Below, one piece after another: positions 17,717-26,412 of a DNA stretch of 64,000 nucleotides. The notes beneath the pieces are model-generated. The model ran no database searches. It was not told where the DNA came from and was given only the letters and a program-made list of their open reading frames with translations. A program made the translations under genes and the position numbers. Positions within the stretch are counted from its first letter, which is position 1; every line of letters starts with the position of its first letter. The stretch is from Sphingopyxis sp. L1A2A. Its GTDB lineage: Bacteria; Pseudomonadota; Alphaproteobacteria; Sphingomonadales; Sphingomonadaceae. The stretch lies in NCBI RefSeq assembly GCF_005502465.1, contig NZ_SCOT01000001.1, positions 124,001 to 188,000 of the forward strand, given 5' to 3'.

Positions 17717-18856
17717 GTGGCGAGCAAACCCGACAAAGACCAGAAAACCGAACAGCCGACGCCGAAGAAGCTGAGCGATTCGGCGCGCGAGGGCGATGTG
17801 CTGATGTCGCGCGAGCTGGCGACCGCGTTGATGATGCTCGCCGCCGCGGGCTGGATTGTCGCGGCGGGCGGCTGGTTCGTGCAATCGGCGGGCGACCTGC
17901 TGCGCCGCGGGCTGACCCTCACCGCCGCCGACGTCGCCGATTTTGCGCCGGCCGAGGCGCTGATGCGCAATGGGGTCGAAATCCTGCTGCCGCTCGCCAG
18001 CCTGTTCGCGCTTGCGCTGGGTGCCGCGGTCGCGGGGCCGGCGCTGCTCGGCTCGTTCGGCTGGCGCGGCAAGGCGCTGGCGTTCAAGGGCAACCGGATG
18101 AACCCGATGACCGGGCTCAAACGCATGTTCGGGATGCAGGGCGCCGCCGAACTGGGCAAGGCATTGGCCAAGGTGCTGCTGCTCGGCACCATCGGCTATT
18201 GGCTCGTCGGCCGCAGCCTCCCCGCGATCATGACGATGGCATCGACCGACCTGCTCGCGGCGATCGGCCTCGCCGGACAGGCGATCGGCCATGCGATGCT
18301 GGTGCTCGCCGGCGGCCTGGTGGTCATCGCGCTGATCGACGTCCCGGTGCAATGGTTCCAGCGCAACAAGCGGCTGATGATGAGCAAACAGGAGATCAAG
18401 GAGGAGATGCGCCAATCCGACGGGGCGCCCGAGCTCAAGCAAGCGCAGCGCCAGCGCGCGCACGAAATGTTGAGCGGATCGGCGCGCAAGGCGGTGTCCG
18501 ACGCGACCGTCGTGCTGACCAATCCGACCCATTTCTCGATCGCGCTGCGCTATCGTCCCGGGGTCGATGCGGCGCCGGTTGTGGTCGCGCGCGGCCGCGG
18601 CGATGTCGCGCTGGCGATCCGCGAGCTGGCGCGGGGCGCCAATGTCCCGCTGCTCGAATATCCGCAGCTGACCCGCGCCATCTATTTCACCGCGCGCGCC
18701 GGGAGGGTGATCCCCGACGAATTGTTCGTCGCGGTCGCCACCGTGCTCGCCTTTGTCTTTCAGCTTGAGCGCATGGTCGCCGAAGGCGCGGCGCCGCCGG
18801 TGGTCGATGTTCCCGCATCGCACCATTTCGACCCCGACGGGCGCCGTCAGGCTTAA
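17717..18856 (+). CDS. flhB: FlhB, export substrate-specificity switch
   Basis: This 379-residue inner-membrane protein has four transmembrane helices, followed from about residue 215 by the cytosolic switch domain. The autocleavage motif NPTH is at residues 269-272, the same position as in Salmonella FlhB. Cleavage after Asn lets the apparatus move from hook to filament substrates in response to FliK. The N terminus (KTEQPTPKKLSDSAREGDV) is diagnostic. Translation starts at GTG. Its stop codon coincides with the -35 element of the next promoter. Confidence 0.96.
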   Translation: MASKPDKDQKTEQPTPKKLSDSAREGDVLMSRELATALMMLAAAGWIVAAGGWFVQSAGDLLRRGLTLTAADVADFAPAEALMRNGVEILLPLASLFALALGAAVAGPALLGSFGWRGKALAFKGNRMNPMTGLKRMFGMQGAAELGKALAKVLLLGTIGYWLVGRSLPAIMTMASTDLLAAIGLAGQAIGHAMLVLAGGLVVIALIDVPVQWFQRNKRLMMSKQEIKEEMRQSDGAPELKQAQRQRAHEMLSGSARKAVSDATVVLTNPTHFSIALRYRPGVDAAPVVVARGRGDVALAIRELARGANVPLLEYPQLTRAIYFTARAGRVIPDELFVAVATVLAFVFQLERMVAEGAAPPVVDVPASHHFDPDGRRQA

Positions 18857-18879
18857 AATTGCCGCTGCGCTGCCGTTAA
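18854..18879 (+). promoter_or_regulatory. FliA (sigma-28) type promoter of fliD-fliS
   Basis: TAAA at 18854-18857 is followed after 14 bases by GCCGTTAA at 18872-18879, seven of eight bases identical to the enteric -10 GCCGATAA. The -35 overlaps the flhB stop codon. The start site would be near 18886, about 16 bases before the fliD ATG. Confidence 0.75.
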
Positions 18880-18901
18880 GGGGTGCGAAGGATTTTTCGT
18901 C

Positions 18902-20278
18902 ATGGTCAGTTCAATTGCCAACAGCCTGGGCGCCGGATCGGGCATCGACATCAAACAGCTGGTCACCGACCTGTCCGCCGCATCGCGCGAGCCAAAGGTC
19001 GCACGGATCACGACGCTGACGCAGCAGAACCAGACGCGGATCAGCGCCCTGGCGCAGGCCCGATCGGACCTCGACGGCTTTGCCGATTCGCTGGGCCAGA
19101 TGGTCAGCGACGGGACGCTGCGCAGCACCCCGACGGTGTCCGACGACAGCGTGCTGAGCGCCACCGCGCGCGCCGGACTCCATGCCGACAGTTTCGCCGC
19201 GACCATCATCGTCACCCAGCTCGCGCGCGCCCAAAGCAGCTATTCCGCGGTGGTCGCCGACCGCACCGCCGCGATCGGCACCGGCACGATGACGCTGACG
19301 GTGGGGGGTGTCGCCAAGACGATCACCGTCGATGGTACCAACAACAGCCTCGACGGGCTGGCCAGCGCGATCAATTCGAGCGGCGGCGGGGTGACCGCGT
19401 CGATCATCGCCGACCAAGGCGGGCACCGCCTGATCCTGAAGGGTCCGTCGGGGGCCGCCAACGCCTTCACCCTCGCCGCCGACGCCGGCGCCGATCCCGG
19501 CCTCTCCGCCTTTGCCTATGGCGCGGGCGGCGGCATGACGCTGGGCCAAAGCGCCGCCAACGCCGAATTCACTCTCGACGGCGTCGCGTTCAGCCGCGGC
19601 ACCAACATCATCGACGATGTGGTGCCGGGCATGTCGCTGACCCTGAAGAAGGCGGCGCCCGGCCAGCCGGTCGACATCGGCGCCAGCCGCCCGCTCGCCA
19701 TCATCAAACAGACCGTCGGCGATTTCGTCTCGGTCTATAACCAGCTGAAAAAAAGCCTGTCGTCGGCCGCGGGCCTGTCGGGGTCGACCACGTCGCTGCG
19801 CGAGCTCGAACGCGAACTTTCGGGGCTGGTCGGCAAAGTCATTTCCAGCCACGGCAGCATCAACAAGCTGACCGACATCGGCGTTTCGACGACCAAGGAA
19901 GGTCTGCTGATGGTCGATGAGACCAAGCTCGCGCAGGTGCTCGCCACCGACGCCGGGGCGGTCGAGGCGCTGTTCAACCCGCGCCGCGACGGTGGGCGGA
20001 CCGAGGCGAGCGACCCCGGCATCGCCTTTGTCCTCGATGCGATCCGCGACAAGGCGGTCGCCACCGACGGCGTGATCGGCCGGGTGAGCAAATCGCTGGG
20101 CGACCGCAAGGAAACGCTGGCCGAGCAGCTCGAGAATATCGAGATGCGCGAGGACGCCTATCGCGCCCGGCTGGAAAAACAATATGGCTCGCTCGACGCC
20201 CGGCTGGCGGCGTTCAAGGCGACGCAAACCTATCTTGAACAACAGATCAAGCTCTGGACCAACCAGGGCAACGATTAG
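18902..20278 (+). CDS. fliD: FliD, filament cap protein
   Basis: This 458-residue hook-associated protein 2 caps the growing filament and folds flagellin into place. N-terminal SSIANSLGAGSGIDIKQLV and the C-terminal coiled coil ending with AFKATQTYLEQQIKLWTNQ are classical FliD ends. Middle domains lie near residues 110-230. It forms a late-gene unit with fliS, behind its own FliA-type promoter. Confidence 0.95.
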   Translation: MVSSIANSLGAGSGIDIKQLVTDLSAASREPKVARITTLTQQNQTRISALAQARSDLDGFADSLGQMVSDGTLRSTPTVSDDSVLSATARAGLHADSFAATIIVTQLARAQSSYSAVVADRTAAIGTGTMTLTVGGVAKTITVDGTNNSLDGLASAINSSGGGVTASIIADQGGHRLILKGPSGAANAFTLAADAGADPGLSAFAYGAGGGMTLGQSAANAEFTLDGVAFSRGTNIIDDVVPGMSLTLKKAAPGQPVDIGASRPLAIIKQTVGDFVSVYNQLKKSLSSAAGLSGSTTSLRELERELSGLVGKVISSHGSINKLTDIGVSTTKEGLLMVDETKLAQVLATDAGAVEALFNPRRDGGRTEASDPGIAFVLDAIRDKAVATDGVIGRVSKSLGDRKETLAEQLENIEMREDAYRARLEKQYGSLDARLAAFKATQTYLEQQIKLWTNQGND

Positions 20279-20289
20279 GGGCATCGACC

Positions 20290-20679
20290 GTGACAGCTAC
20301 CGCCTCGACCGTCCGGGCAACCGGGCTCTATCGCCGCTTGCAGCATGAAAGCCGCGCCGCCGCCGCCGACCCGATCGAGCTGGTGACCATGCTCTATGAC
20401 GAGCTGGAAACCGCGATCGGCGTGCTCGGGTCGATGGTCCGGCAGGGCCAGCGCATTTCAGCCACCGAACCCGCGCACCGCGCCCGCGCGATCCTGATCG
20501 GGCTTGACGCCGGGCTGGACCGCGATGCCGGCGGCGACGTCGCGACCGCGCTGTCGCGCGTCTATCGCAGCATGCGCCGCAAGCTCGACGATGCGGTGGC
20601 GCAGAACAATGCGGATGCGCTGGCGGAGCTTCTCGACGGTATCCTGACGGTCAGCGCGGCGTGGCGGCAATTGCGCTGA
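20290..20679 (+). CDS. fliS: FliS, flagellin export chaperone
   Basis: This 129-residue four-helix protein binds the flagellin C terminus and delivers it to FlhA. The N-terminal YRRLQHESRAAAADPIELV and MLYDELETAI stretches fit FliS, although the usual second-helix Tyr/Gln pattern is partly changed. It starts at GTG 12 bases after fliD. The identity is supported by this position. Confidence 0.85.
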   Translation: MTATASTVRATGLYRRLQHESRAAAADPIELVTMLYDELETAIGVLGSMVRQGQRISATEPAHRARAILIGLDAGLDRDAGGDVATALSRVYRSMRRKLDDAVAQNNADALAELLDGILTVSAAWRQLR

Positions 20680-20706
20680 CCGCCGTCTCACCAAGCTGAA
20701 AACAGG

Positions 20707-20748
20707 ATCGGCCCGCACCCCGGGGTAGGGGTGCGGGCCGATGCCGTT
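20707..20748 (+). terminator. Terminator after fliS
   Basis: A perfect 15-bp stem (20707-20721 with 20728-20742, ATCGGCCCGCACCCC arm) with a 6-base loop is followed by GCCGTTTC. The T-run is short, but the stem is very stable and lies 28 bases after fliS. Confidence 0.65.
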
Positions 20749-20767
20749 TCAAAAGATCCCGCTGGGT

Positions 20768-20802
20768 ACCCGGCCGCCCTGGGTGGGGACGGGCGGCCGG
20801 GT
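20768..20802. terminator. Second strong hairpin between convergent fliS and the sigma-54 activator
   Basis: A perfect 12-bp stem (ACCCGGCCGCCC at 20768-20779 with 20791-20802) surrounds an 11-base loop. There is no proper T-run on either side. It probably limits read-through from the minus-strand activator gene, whose stop is 65 bases away. Confidence 0.4.
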
Positions 20803-20866
20803 GGTCAGGGGCGGACCAGAGCCCCCTTTTTTCAGCGGGTGCTGAAACTGGTGTCGCGGGCGCCGA

Positions 20867-21925
20867 TCAGGCGGCCTGCTGTTGAACCCCATATTTGCGC
20901 ATCTTTTCGATCAGCGTCGTGCGCTTCAGCGTCAACAGGCGCGCGGCTTCGGAAATGATGCCGTCAGCCAGGTCGAGGGCGACGTGGATCTGTTCGAGCT
21001 CGATCGTTTCGATCTCGCGCTTGAGGTCGATCGGGCGGCCCGGCGCCGGCGCCTTGCTGAACGGCATGGCAGGCGTGGTGTCGTCCGCGCTGGCCTCGAC
21101 CGCGGCAAAGCTGCTGGGGACAGCCTGCCGCGGCCGGGGCGCTGCGGTGGGGTTCAAAAGCATGGCGACATCGTCGGCGCCCAGCGTTTCGCCGCCGTGC
21201 AGCACGCTGGCGCGTTCGACGAAATTCCTGAGTTCGCGGACATTGCCCGGCCAGCGGTGCTGCATCAGCAATTCCATCGCGTCGGCGTCAAAGCGGCACT
21301 TGGCCTCGCCCGGCATCTTGCGCTGGAAATGGCGGATGAGGGCGGGAATATCCCCGACGCGGCTGGCCAGGCTGGGGACCTGGAGCACAACCACGCCGAG
21401 CCGGAAGAACAGGTCTTCGCGGAATTTGCCATCGGCGATCGCGACGCCGAGATCCTGGTGGGTGGCCGAAATGACGCGGACGTCGACGGCCTTCACATCG
21501 CTGCTGCCGACACGGACGATCATCCGTTCCTCGAGCACGCGGAGCAGTTTGACCTGCATGTCGAACCGCATGTCGCCGATTTCGTCGAGGAAAAGCGTGC
21601 CGCCCTCGCTCGCTTCGAAATGGCCGATGCGGCGGGCATGGGCGCCGGTGAAGCTGCCCTTTTCATGCCCGAAGAGTTCGGATTCAATGAGGTCGCCGGG
21701 GATCGCGCCGCAGTTGATCGCGGAAAAGGCCTTGCCCGACCGGACGCCTTCATCGTGGATCGCGCGGGCCACCAGTTCCTTGCCCGAACCCGACGGGCCG
21801 CAGAGCATGACCGATGCGTTCGACCGCGCCACGCGGCGGATCATGTCGCGCAGCTGCGCGGCGGCCGCGCTGCTGCCGACGATCAGCGTCTCAAGCGCTG
21901 CACTGCTGTTCTGCCCCACGGTCAT
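20867..21925 (-). CDS. Sigma-54-dependent flagellar activator (FleQ/FlbD type, no receiver domain)
   Basis: This 352-residue enhancer-binding protein should remodel sigma-54 RNA polymerase at the flagellar -24/-12 promoters of this island. The AAA+ domain has Walker A GPSGSGKE (43-50), GSFTGA (90-95, usually GAFTGA) and Walker B GGTLFLDEIGD (108-118). The C terminus has a Fis-type helix-turn-helix (ARLLTLKRTTLIEKMRKYG) resembling FleQ. There is almost nothing before the AAA+ domain, so no receiver domain. ATG 21925 is preferred because GGTGGAG sits eight bases before it. A longer frame to 22024 exists, but its extra 33 codons have AT-richer, atypical usage. Confidence 0.88.
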   Translation of the reverse strand: MTVGQNSSAALETLIVGSSAAAAQLRDMIRRVARSNASVMLCGPSGSGKELVARAIHDEGVRSGKAFSAINCGAIPGDLIESELFGHEKGSFTGAHARRIGHFEASEGGTLFLDEIGDMRFDMQVKLLRVLEERMIVRVGSSDVKAVDVRVISATHQDLGVAIADGKFREDLFFRLGVVVLQVPSLASRVGDIPALIRHFQRKMPGEAKCRFDADAMELLMQHRWPGNVRELRNFVERASVLHGGETLGADDVAMLLNPTAAPRPRQAVPSSFAAVEASADDTTPAMPFSKAPAPGRPIDLKREIETIELEQIHVALDLADGIISEAARLLTLKRTTLIEKMRKYGVQQQAA

Positions 21926-22107
21926 TTCGGTCTCCACCGCGCCCCCCAATTCGGCGCCTTTTCGATGGACCCAGAGATTGACGAAAGTGGTAAACAAAAG
22001 ATTATCCACCTTGGCATAACCCATTCAAAATAAAGGATTATTGCCAGATTGGATGTATTTTCCGCGCAATCGCGTCGTTAACGATCCGATATGCTGCCAA
22101 ACTGGCA

Positions 22108-22965
22108 CTAATTGTCGGTGGCGGTGCGCCAGCCGAGCGTGATCGAGATGCGGCGGTTGCGCGGATCGAATCGGTCGGAGGGGACATAGGGCTCACGATC
22201 GGCGACCCCTTCGATGCGCTGAAAGCGTGTCTTGTCGACGCCGCGATACTCCAGAAAGTGGCGCGTAACCTCGGCGCGGTCGACCGACAGGCGCCAATTG
22301 TTGGTCCCCGACTTGGCCGACCAGGGCGCCGCATCGGTGTGCCCGCGCACCATCACCTGGTTGGGCATTTCGGCGACCGGCCCCGCAATCTCGCCGAACA
22401 GCCGCACGCCGGCAGGGGTCAGCTGGCTGGTTCCGATGGCGAACATCGAAAAATCGGCGTCGTCGATCACATCGATGCGCAGCCCCTCGACCGTTTCGGT
22501 AAAGCGCAGATTGCGCGCGAAGCGCCGGAGCTCGCCCTTGGCCTGCACCCGTTCGGCCAGCGCCTTGGCGACGCGCTGGAACTTCAGCCGTTCGCGCTCG
22601 CGCCCCGACGCCTCCTTGGGCCCACCGGTCGCATCGCGCGGGATCGTCATCGATTTGGTCCCGGTCTGCGCCGCGCCATGCGGATATTTGTCGGCCGCGA
22701 CGAGCGAGTCGCCGCCGAAAAAGCCATTCGACCCCGCGGTGTCCTGTTTCGACTGGACGATCGTCGGCGCGAAATAATCGGCGAGCGCCTTGCGCTGCTT
22801 TTCGGTCGTGGCGCCGAGCAGCCACATGAGCAGGAAGAACGCCATCATCGCGGTCACGAAATCGGCATAGGCAACCTTCCACGCCCCGCCATGATGGCCG
22901 GCGTGCGGTGCCTCGATGATCTTCTTCACGATGATCGGGCGCGGCAGGTTGGGACGCGCCGCCAT
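22108..22965 (-). CDS. motB: MotB, stator subunit
   Basis: This 285-residue stator protein anchors to peptidoglycan and conducts ions with MotA. A single N-terminal transmembrane helix carries the essential ion-binding aspartate (VAYADFVTAMMAFFLLMWLL, Asp35). The C-terminal OmpA-like domain contains VRGHTDAAPW and an RAEVTRHFL helix. It follows motA with a one-base ATGA-type overlap, as expected for stoichiometric expression. Confidence 0.95.
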   Translation of the reverse strand: MAARPNLPRPIIVKKIIEAPHAGHHGGAWKVAYADFVTAMMAFFLLMWLLGATTEKQRKALADYFAPTIVQSKQDTAGSNGFFGGDSLVAADKYPHGAAQTGTKSMTIPRDATGGPKEASGRERERLKFQRVAKALAERVQAKGELRRFARNLRFTETVEGLRIDVIDDADFSMFAIGTSQLTPAGVRLFGEIAGPVAEMPNQVMVRGHTDAAPWSAKSGTNNWRLSVDRAEVTRHFLEYRGVDKTRFQRIEGVADREPYVPSDRFDPRNRRISITLGWRTATDN

Positions 22966-23828
22966 CAGCGACCGCGCATTCCGTCAAACACTTCGGCAAA
23001 GCTCGGCTGGTTGGCATGTTCGACGCCCGACCGTGCGGCCTCGATCACCAGCGGCTGCGGATGGCCATGCAGTGACGCCACGATCAGCTGTTTCACGGTA
23101 TGATACATCGCGCCGTCGCTTTCGATCACGGTGCGCGCGCGCGTCGCGAACGGACCGACCAGACCATAAGCGAGCAACACGCCGAGGAAGGTACCGACGA
23201 GCGCCGATCCGATCATGCCGCCCAGAACCTCGGGCGGCTTGTCGATCGATCCCATCGTCTTGACGACGCCAAGCACCGCGGCGACGATGCCTAGCGCAGG
23301 CAATGCGTCGGCCAGATTCTGCAAGCCGTCGGCGGGTTTGATCGCATGGTGGTGATGGTTCTTCAGCGCGCTGTCCATGACATCCTCGACCGCGTGCGGG
23401 TCGAGTGTGCCCGACGAGACAACGACCAAGCGCAGCGTGTCGCAGATCAGATGGATCAGCGTCTGATCCTTGAGCAGCTTGGGATATTGCTGGAACAGCG
23501 TCGAATTGGCCGGATCCTCGATATGCGGTTCGACCGCGACCGGGCCTTCGGTGCGCATCATCTTCATCAGCGTCGAGACGAGCAGGATGCAGTCGAGATA
23601 GTCCTGCTTCTTGTACTGCGGTCCCTTGAACACTTTGCCGAGACCCCCGCCGAGCGCCTTCAGGTCCGCGCCCGAATTGCCGATGATCAGCGATCCGATG
23701 GCGGCGCCGCCGATGATCAGCATTTCGTGCGGCAGCGCGGCCATGACGGGGCCAAGATTGCCTCCGGTCAGCGCGAAGCCCCCGAACACCAGCAGGATCA
23801 GTACGACGATGCCGATTACCGGAAACAT
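22965..23828 (-). CDS. motA: MotA, stator subunit
   Basis: This 287-residue protein has four transmembrane segments: residues 1-20 and 30-50 at the N terminus, and about 165-190 and 198-220 in the second half. The cytosolic loop between them contacts FliG. The pore-lining region contains ADALPALGIVAAVLGVVKTMG, and FLGVLLAYGLVGPFA is typical of proton-type MotA. An unusual run of four histidines (KNHHHHAIKP) lies in the cytosolic loop. A FliA-like promoter precedes the gene. Confidence 0.95.
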   Translation of the reverse strand: MFPVIGIVVLILLVFGGFALTGGNLGPVMAALPHEMLIIGGAAIGSLIIGNSGADLKALGGGLGKVFKGPQYKKQDYLDCILLVSTLMKMMRTEGPVAVEPHIEDPANSTLFQQYPKLLKDQTLIHLICDTLRLVVVSSGTLDPHAVEDVMDSALKNHHHHAIKPADGLQNLADALPALGIVAAVLGVVKTMGSIDKPPEVLGGMIGSALVGTFLGVLLAYGLVGPFATRARTVIESDGAMYHTVKQLIVASLHGHPQPLVIEAARSGVEHANQPSFAEVFDGMRGR

Positions 23829-23883
23829 GCGGGGTCAACTCCATGCGGGGCAAAGGCCCCAAATTCAAAAGACGTCTCTATGC

Positions 23884-23909
23884 TTAACGGCAGCCGCGCC
23901 GCGATATTG
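23884..23909 (-). promoter_or_regulatory. Possible FliA-type promoter of motA-motB
   Basis: On the minus strand a GCCGTTAA element (23891-23884) is identical to the fliD -10 element. Fourteen bases before it lies CAAT (23909-23906), a weak -35. The start site would be near 23877, about 50 bases before the motA ATG. The -10 is strong; the -35 match is poor. Confidence 0.5.
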
Positions 23910-23916
23910 AGCGCGC

Positions 23917-24747
23917 TCAGTTCAAAATATCGAACAAGGTCTGCCGGTTGATCTTGGCAAAAGCCGCCTGCGCCGCGCCCAGCGTCAGATCCTGGGCATT
24001 GAGTTCGGCAATGGCGACCGACAGATCGGTATCCTCGACCGACGAACGTTCGTCTTTCAGCGTGATACCGCGCGCCGCCAGCCCGTCACCGATGCGATCG
24101 AGCCGCCCCCCCGACAGGCCGAGCGCGGCATGGCGGTCGGCGACATGGCCGATCGCCGTCTCGAGCGCGGTCAGCGCGGCGCCCATCATGGGCTTGTTGC
24201 CCGCCGTAACCGCCGCCGCCGCATCGCGGATGCCGGTCGACAGGCTGTTGCCCGCGATGACAAAGACGTCGGCGGCCGCCGGAACAGGCGCAAAACTGAT
24301 ATCCGAATCAAACCGCATGACGCGCGCAGTACCGGCGGCGAACAACGGTTCGCTGTTCGAATCGCGCGTCGCCGCCAGGCTATCGATTTCGTCGGCGATC
24401 GTTCCCAATTCGGCGGCGATCGCTGCGCGGTCGGCGGGGTTCGCCGAATCATTTGCCGCCGCGAGGGTCAGCTCGCGCGCGCGGGTCATCAAATTGCTCA
24501 CCGATTTCATCACGCCATCGGCCTGCGCGACCAGCGCCGACGCCGAGTTGATATTGGCGTTCCACGCGGTCATGCTCGCCTGGCTGGTCCCGATCGTCGC
24601 GATCCGCCGCGCCGACACCGGGTCGTCGGACATGCGTTGCAGCCGCTTGCCGCTCGATATCTGGATCTGCGTCCGCTCGATCTGGTCGGCCAGTTTCTGT
24701 TGGCGCGCGACTTCGCGCGTCATGCGATTGCCTACGGCGTTAATCAT
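23917..24747 (-). CDS. flgL: FlgL, hook-filament junction protein
   Basis: This 276-residue flagellin-like hook-associated protein 3 lies between FlgK and the filament. The N terminus (QKLADQIERTQIQISSGKRLQRMSDDPVSAR) and C terminus (EDTDLSVAIAELNAQDLTLGAAQAAF) match the FlgL/flagellin coiled-coil ends; the middle is short. It is the last gene of the flgB-flgL operon, 13 bases after flgK. Confidence 0.94.
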   Translation of the reverse strand: MINAVGNRMTREVARQQKLADQIERTQIQISSGKRLQRMSDDPVSARRIATIGTSQASMTAWNANINSASALVAQADGVMKSVSNLMTRARELTLAAANDSANPADRAAIAAELGTIADEIDSLAATRDSNSEPLFAAGTARVMRFDSDISFAPVPAAADVFVIAGNSLSTGIRDAAAAVTAGNKPMMGAALTALETAIGHVADRHAALGLSGGRLDRIGDGLAARGITLKDERSSVEDTDLSVAIAELNAQDLTLGAAQAAFAKINRQTLFDILN

Positions 24748-24760
24748 TGTCCGCTCTCCC

Positions 24761-26086
24761 TTAGATCGAGCTCAGCAGCGTTTGCATGGTTTCGCGCGCG
24801 ACCTGGATCGTCCGGGCCGCGGCCTGATAGGCTTGCTGGAACCGCAACAGTTCGGCCGCCTCCTTGTCGAGATCGACTTCGCTCACCCCGTCACGCGCCG
24901 CGGCGGCGGCGTCGGCGCGGGTCATCGCCGCGGCATCCTGCGCCCGCGCCGACGCGGTCGTCTGTGCCTGCGTCGCCAGATGGCCCGACCAGCGCGATTC
25001 GGGATCATTGGCGCCGCGCAGCGCGCCGAGCGCCAGCATGTTGCCGTTGCCGCCCGATGCGTTGGCGGCTGCCACCTGTTCGGGGGTCAGCGTCGCGGCG
25101 GTCAGCGTCCCGGCGCTGGTGCCGCTAAACAACGGCGCGCCCGGATTGCCATTGGCATCGCTGCCCGCCTGGTGCGCGGCGTTGAGCTGCATTGCAAAGC
25201 CGGTCGCCATCGTATCGAGGCTGGCGCGCTGGTCGGCGACATGGTTCGCCGCTTCCGACAATCCGGCGAGCGAGCCGGTCGCAATCGCCAGCGGCGAACC
25301 GCCGACATTATAGGAGAGTCGTCCATCGGCGGCGGCGGTCACCGTGATCGGGTTCACCGCGCCGCCGCCGACGAGCAGGTCGCCCGATCCGCTCGCGCGC
25401 AGCGTCACCGATCCATTGTTTTCAAACGTCGCGCTGACGCCCGCCTGCGACGACAATTTGTCGAGCAACCGGTCGCGCTCGTCGAGCAGGCTCGCCTCGT
25501 TGGTCGATCCCGGCCGCGCCTTGCGCAGCCCGATGTTGATCTGTTCGAGCGCGTTCAGATTGGTGTTGAAATCCTGAACCGTCGCCGTCGCCGCGCCCTC
25601 GACCCCGTCCGCCATCTTGTCGAGCTGGCCTGCTGCGGTGCGAAAGCCCGACGCGACGTCATCGACCGCTTGCAGAAACTGGCTGCGCAATGTCTTGTTC
25701 GCCGGATCGGCGGTCAATTGGTCGGCGGTGGTGAACAGCTTGGTCAGGCCGGTCTTGATGCCATTGGTTTCGTCGCTGAGCGCGCCTTCGACCTTGTCCA
25801 GCCAGCCGAGCCTGGTCGCCGACCGTTCCGAGTCGCCGCCCGAAATCCGCGAATCCTCGATCAGCCAGGCATCGACCGATCGGCTGACGCCGCGAATCTC
25901 GACCCCGCTGGGGTTGACGTTGCCGCGATAAAAGACCGAATCATTGCCGCTGACCGACTCCATCATGTCGAGCCGCCGCCGCGCATAGCCGGGGGTTTGG
26001 GCGTTGGCGATATTGTCGCCGATCGTCGACAGCGCGCGCGAATAAGCCTTGAGCCCGCTGTAGCCGATGCCGAGAAGATCGCTCAT
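24761..26086 (-). CDS. flgK: FlgK, hook-filament junction protein
   Basis: This 441-residue hook-associated protein 1 is shorter than the enteric protein of about 550 residues. The N-terminal rod/hook motif YSRALSTIGDNIANAQTPGYARRRL and the C-terminal ELLRFQQAYQAAARTIQVA are conserved. The shortening is in the central, surface-exposed part. It overlaps flgJ by four bases. Confidence 0.95.
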   Translation of the reverse strand: MSDLLGIGYSGLKAYSRALSTIGDNIANAQTPGYARRRLDMMESVSGNDSVFYRGNVNPSGVEIRGVSRSVDAWLIEDSRISGGDSERSATRLGWLDKVEGALSDETNGIKTGLTKLFTTADQLTADPANKTLRSQFLQAVDDVASGFRTAAGQLDKMADGVEGAATATVQDFNTNLNALEQINIGLRKARPGSTNEASLLDERDRLLDKLSSQAGVSATFENNGSVTLRASGSGDLLVGGGAVNPITVTAAADGRLSYNVGGSPLAIATGSLAGLSEAANHVADQRASLDTMATGFAMQLNAAHQAGSDANGNPGAPLFSGTSAGTLTAATLTPEQVAAANASGGNGNMLALGALRGANDPESRWSGHLATQAQTTASARAQDAAAMTRADAAAAARDGVSEVDLDKEAAELLRFQQAYQAAARTIQVARETMQTLLSSI

Positions 26087-26412
26087 TGTACGCCTCCAGC
26101 TGTACTGCTCAGGCGCCCGCGGAACTGGCGCTCGACCATGTCGGCGATCCCGAACTGGCGCATCGCGGCGATCGAGTCGGCGGTGCGCGCATCGGCCATT
26201 TCGCGGAAATTGTCGGTCGCGCTCGACCCGAGCATATCGTCGCCCAGCTTCGCCTGGCGCATCGATGCCATCAACTGACGCAGGATCACCGCCTCGAATT
26301 GTTCGGCCGCCTTGCGCAGGCCGCCGTCGCCGCCGCCGCCGGTGAGCGTCGGGGTCGCCGAAGCCGGCACAAAGGACGGCGCCGCGGGCGTTGAGGATAT
26401 GGGCATCATCAT
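26083..26412 (-). CDS. flgJ: FlgJ, rod-binding protein without muramidase domain
   Basis: This 109-residue protein has only the rod-cap domain of FlgJ (LRKAAEQFEAVILRQLMASM near residues 32-51 and a C-terminal ADMVERQFRG). The peptidoglycan hydrolase domain of enteric FlgJ is missing. In such bacteria a separate lytic transglycosylase usually opens the wall, and one is encoded at 33335-34159. It overlaps both flgI and flgK by four bases. Confidence 0.88.
   Translation of the reverse strand: MMMPISSTPAAPSFVPASATPTLTGGGGDGGLRKAAEQFEAVILRQLMASMRQAKLGDDMLGSSATDNFREMADARTADSIAAMRQFGIADMVERQFRGRLSSTAGGVQ

Noticed and set aside
20831-20846. TTCAGC-GGGT-GCTGAA hairpin next to a T-run as terminator
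   Set aside because: The T-run precedes the stem on the plus strand and would be an A-run after it on the minus strand, so it cannot be a rho-independent terminator in either direction.
21926-22024. N-terminal extension of the sigma-54 activator by 33 codons
   Set aside because: The extra segment is AT-richer than its surroundings, has no ribosome binding site and matches no domain, while the internal ATG at 21925 has GGTGGAG upstream.
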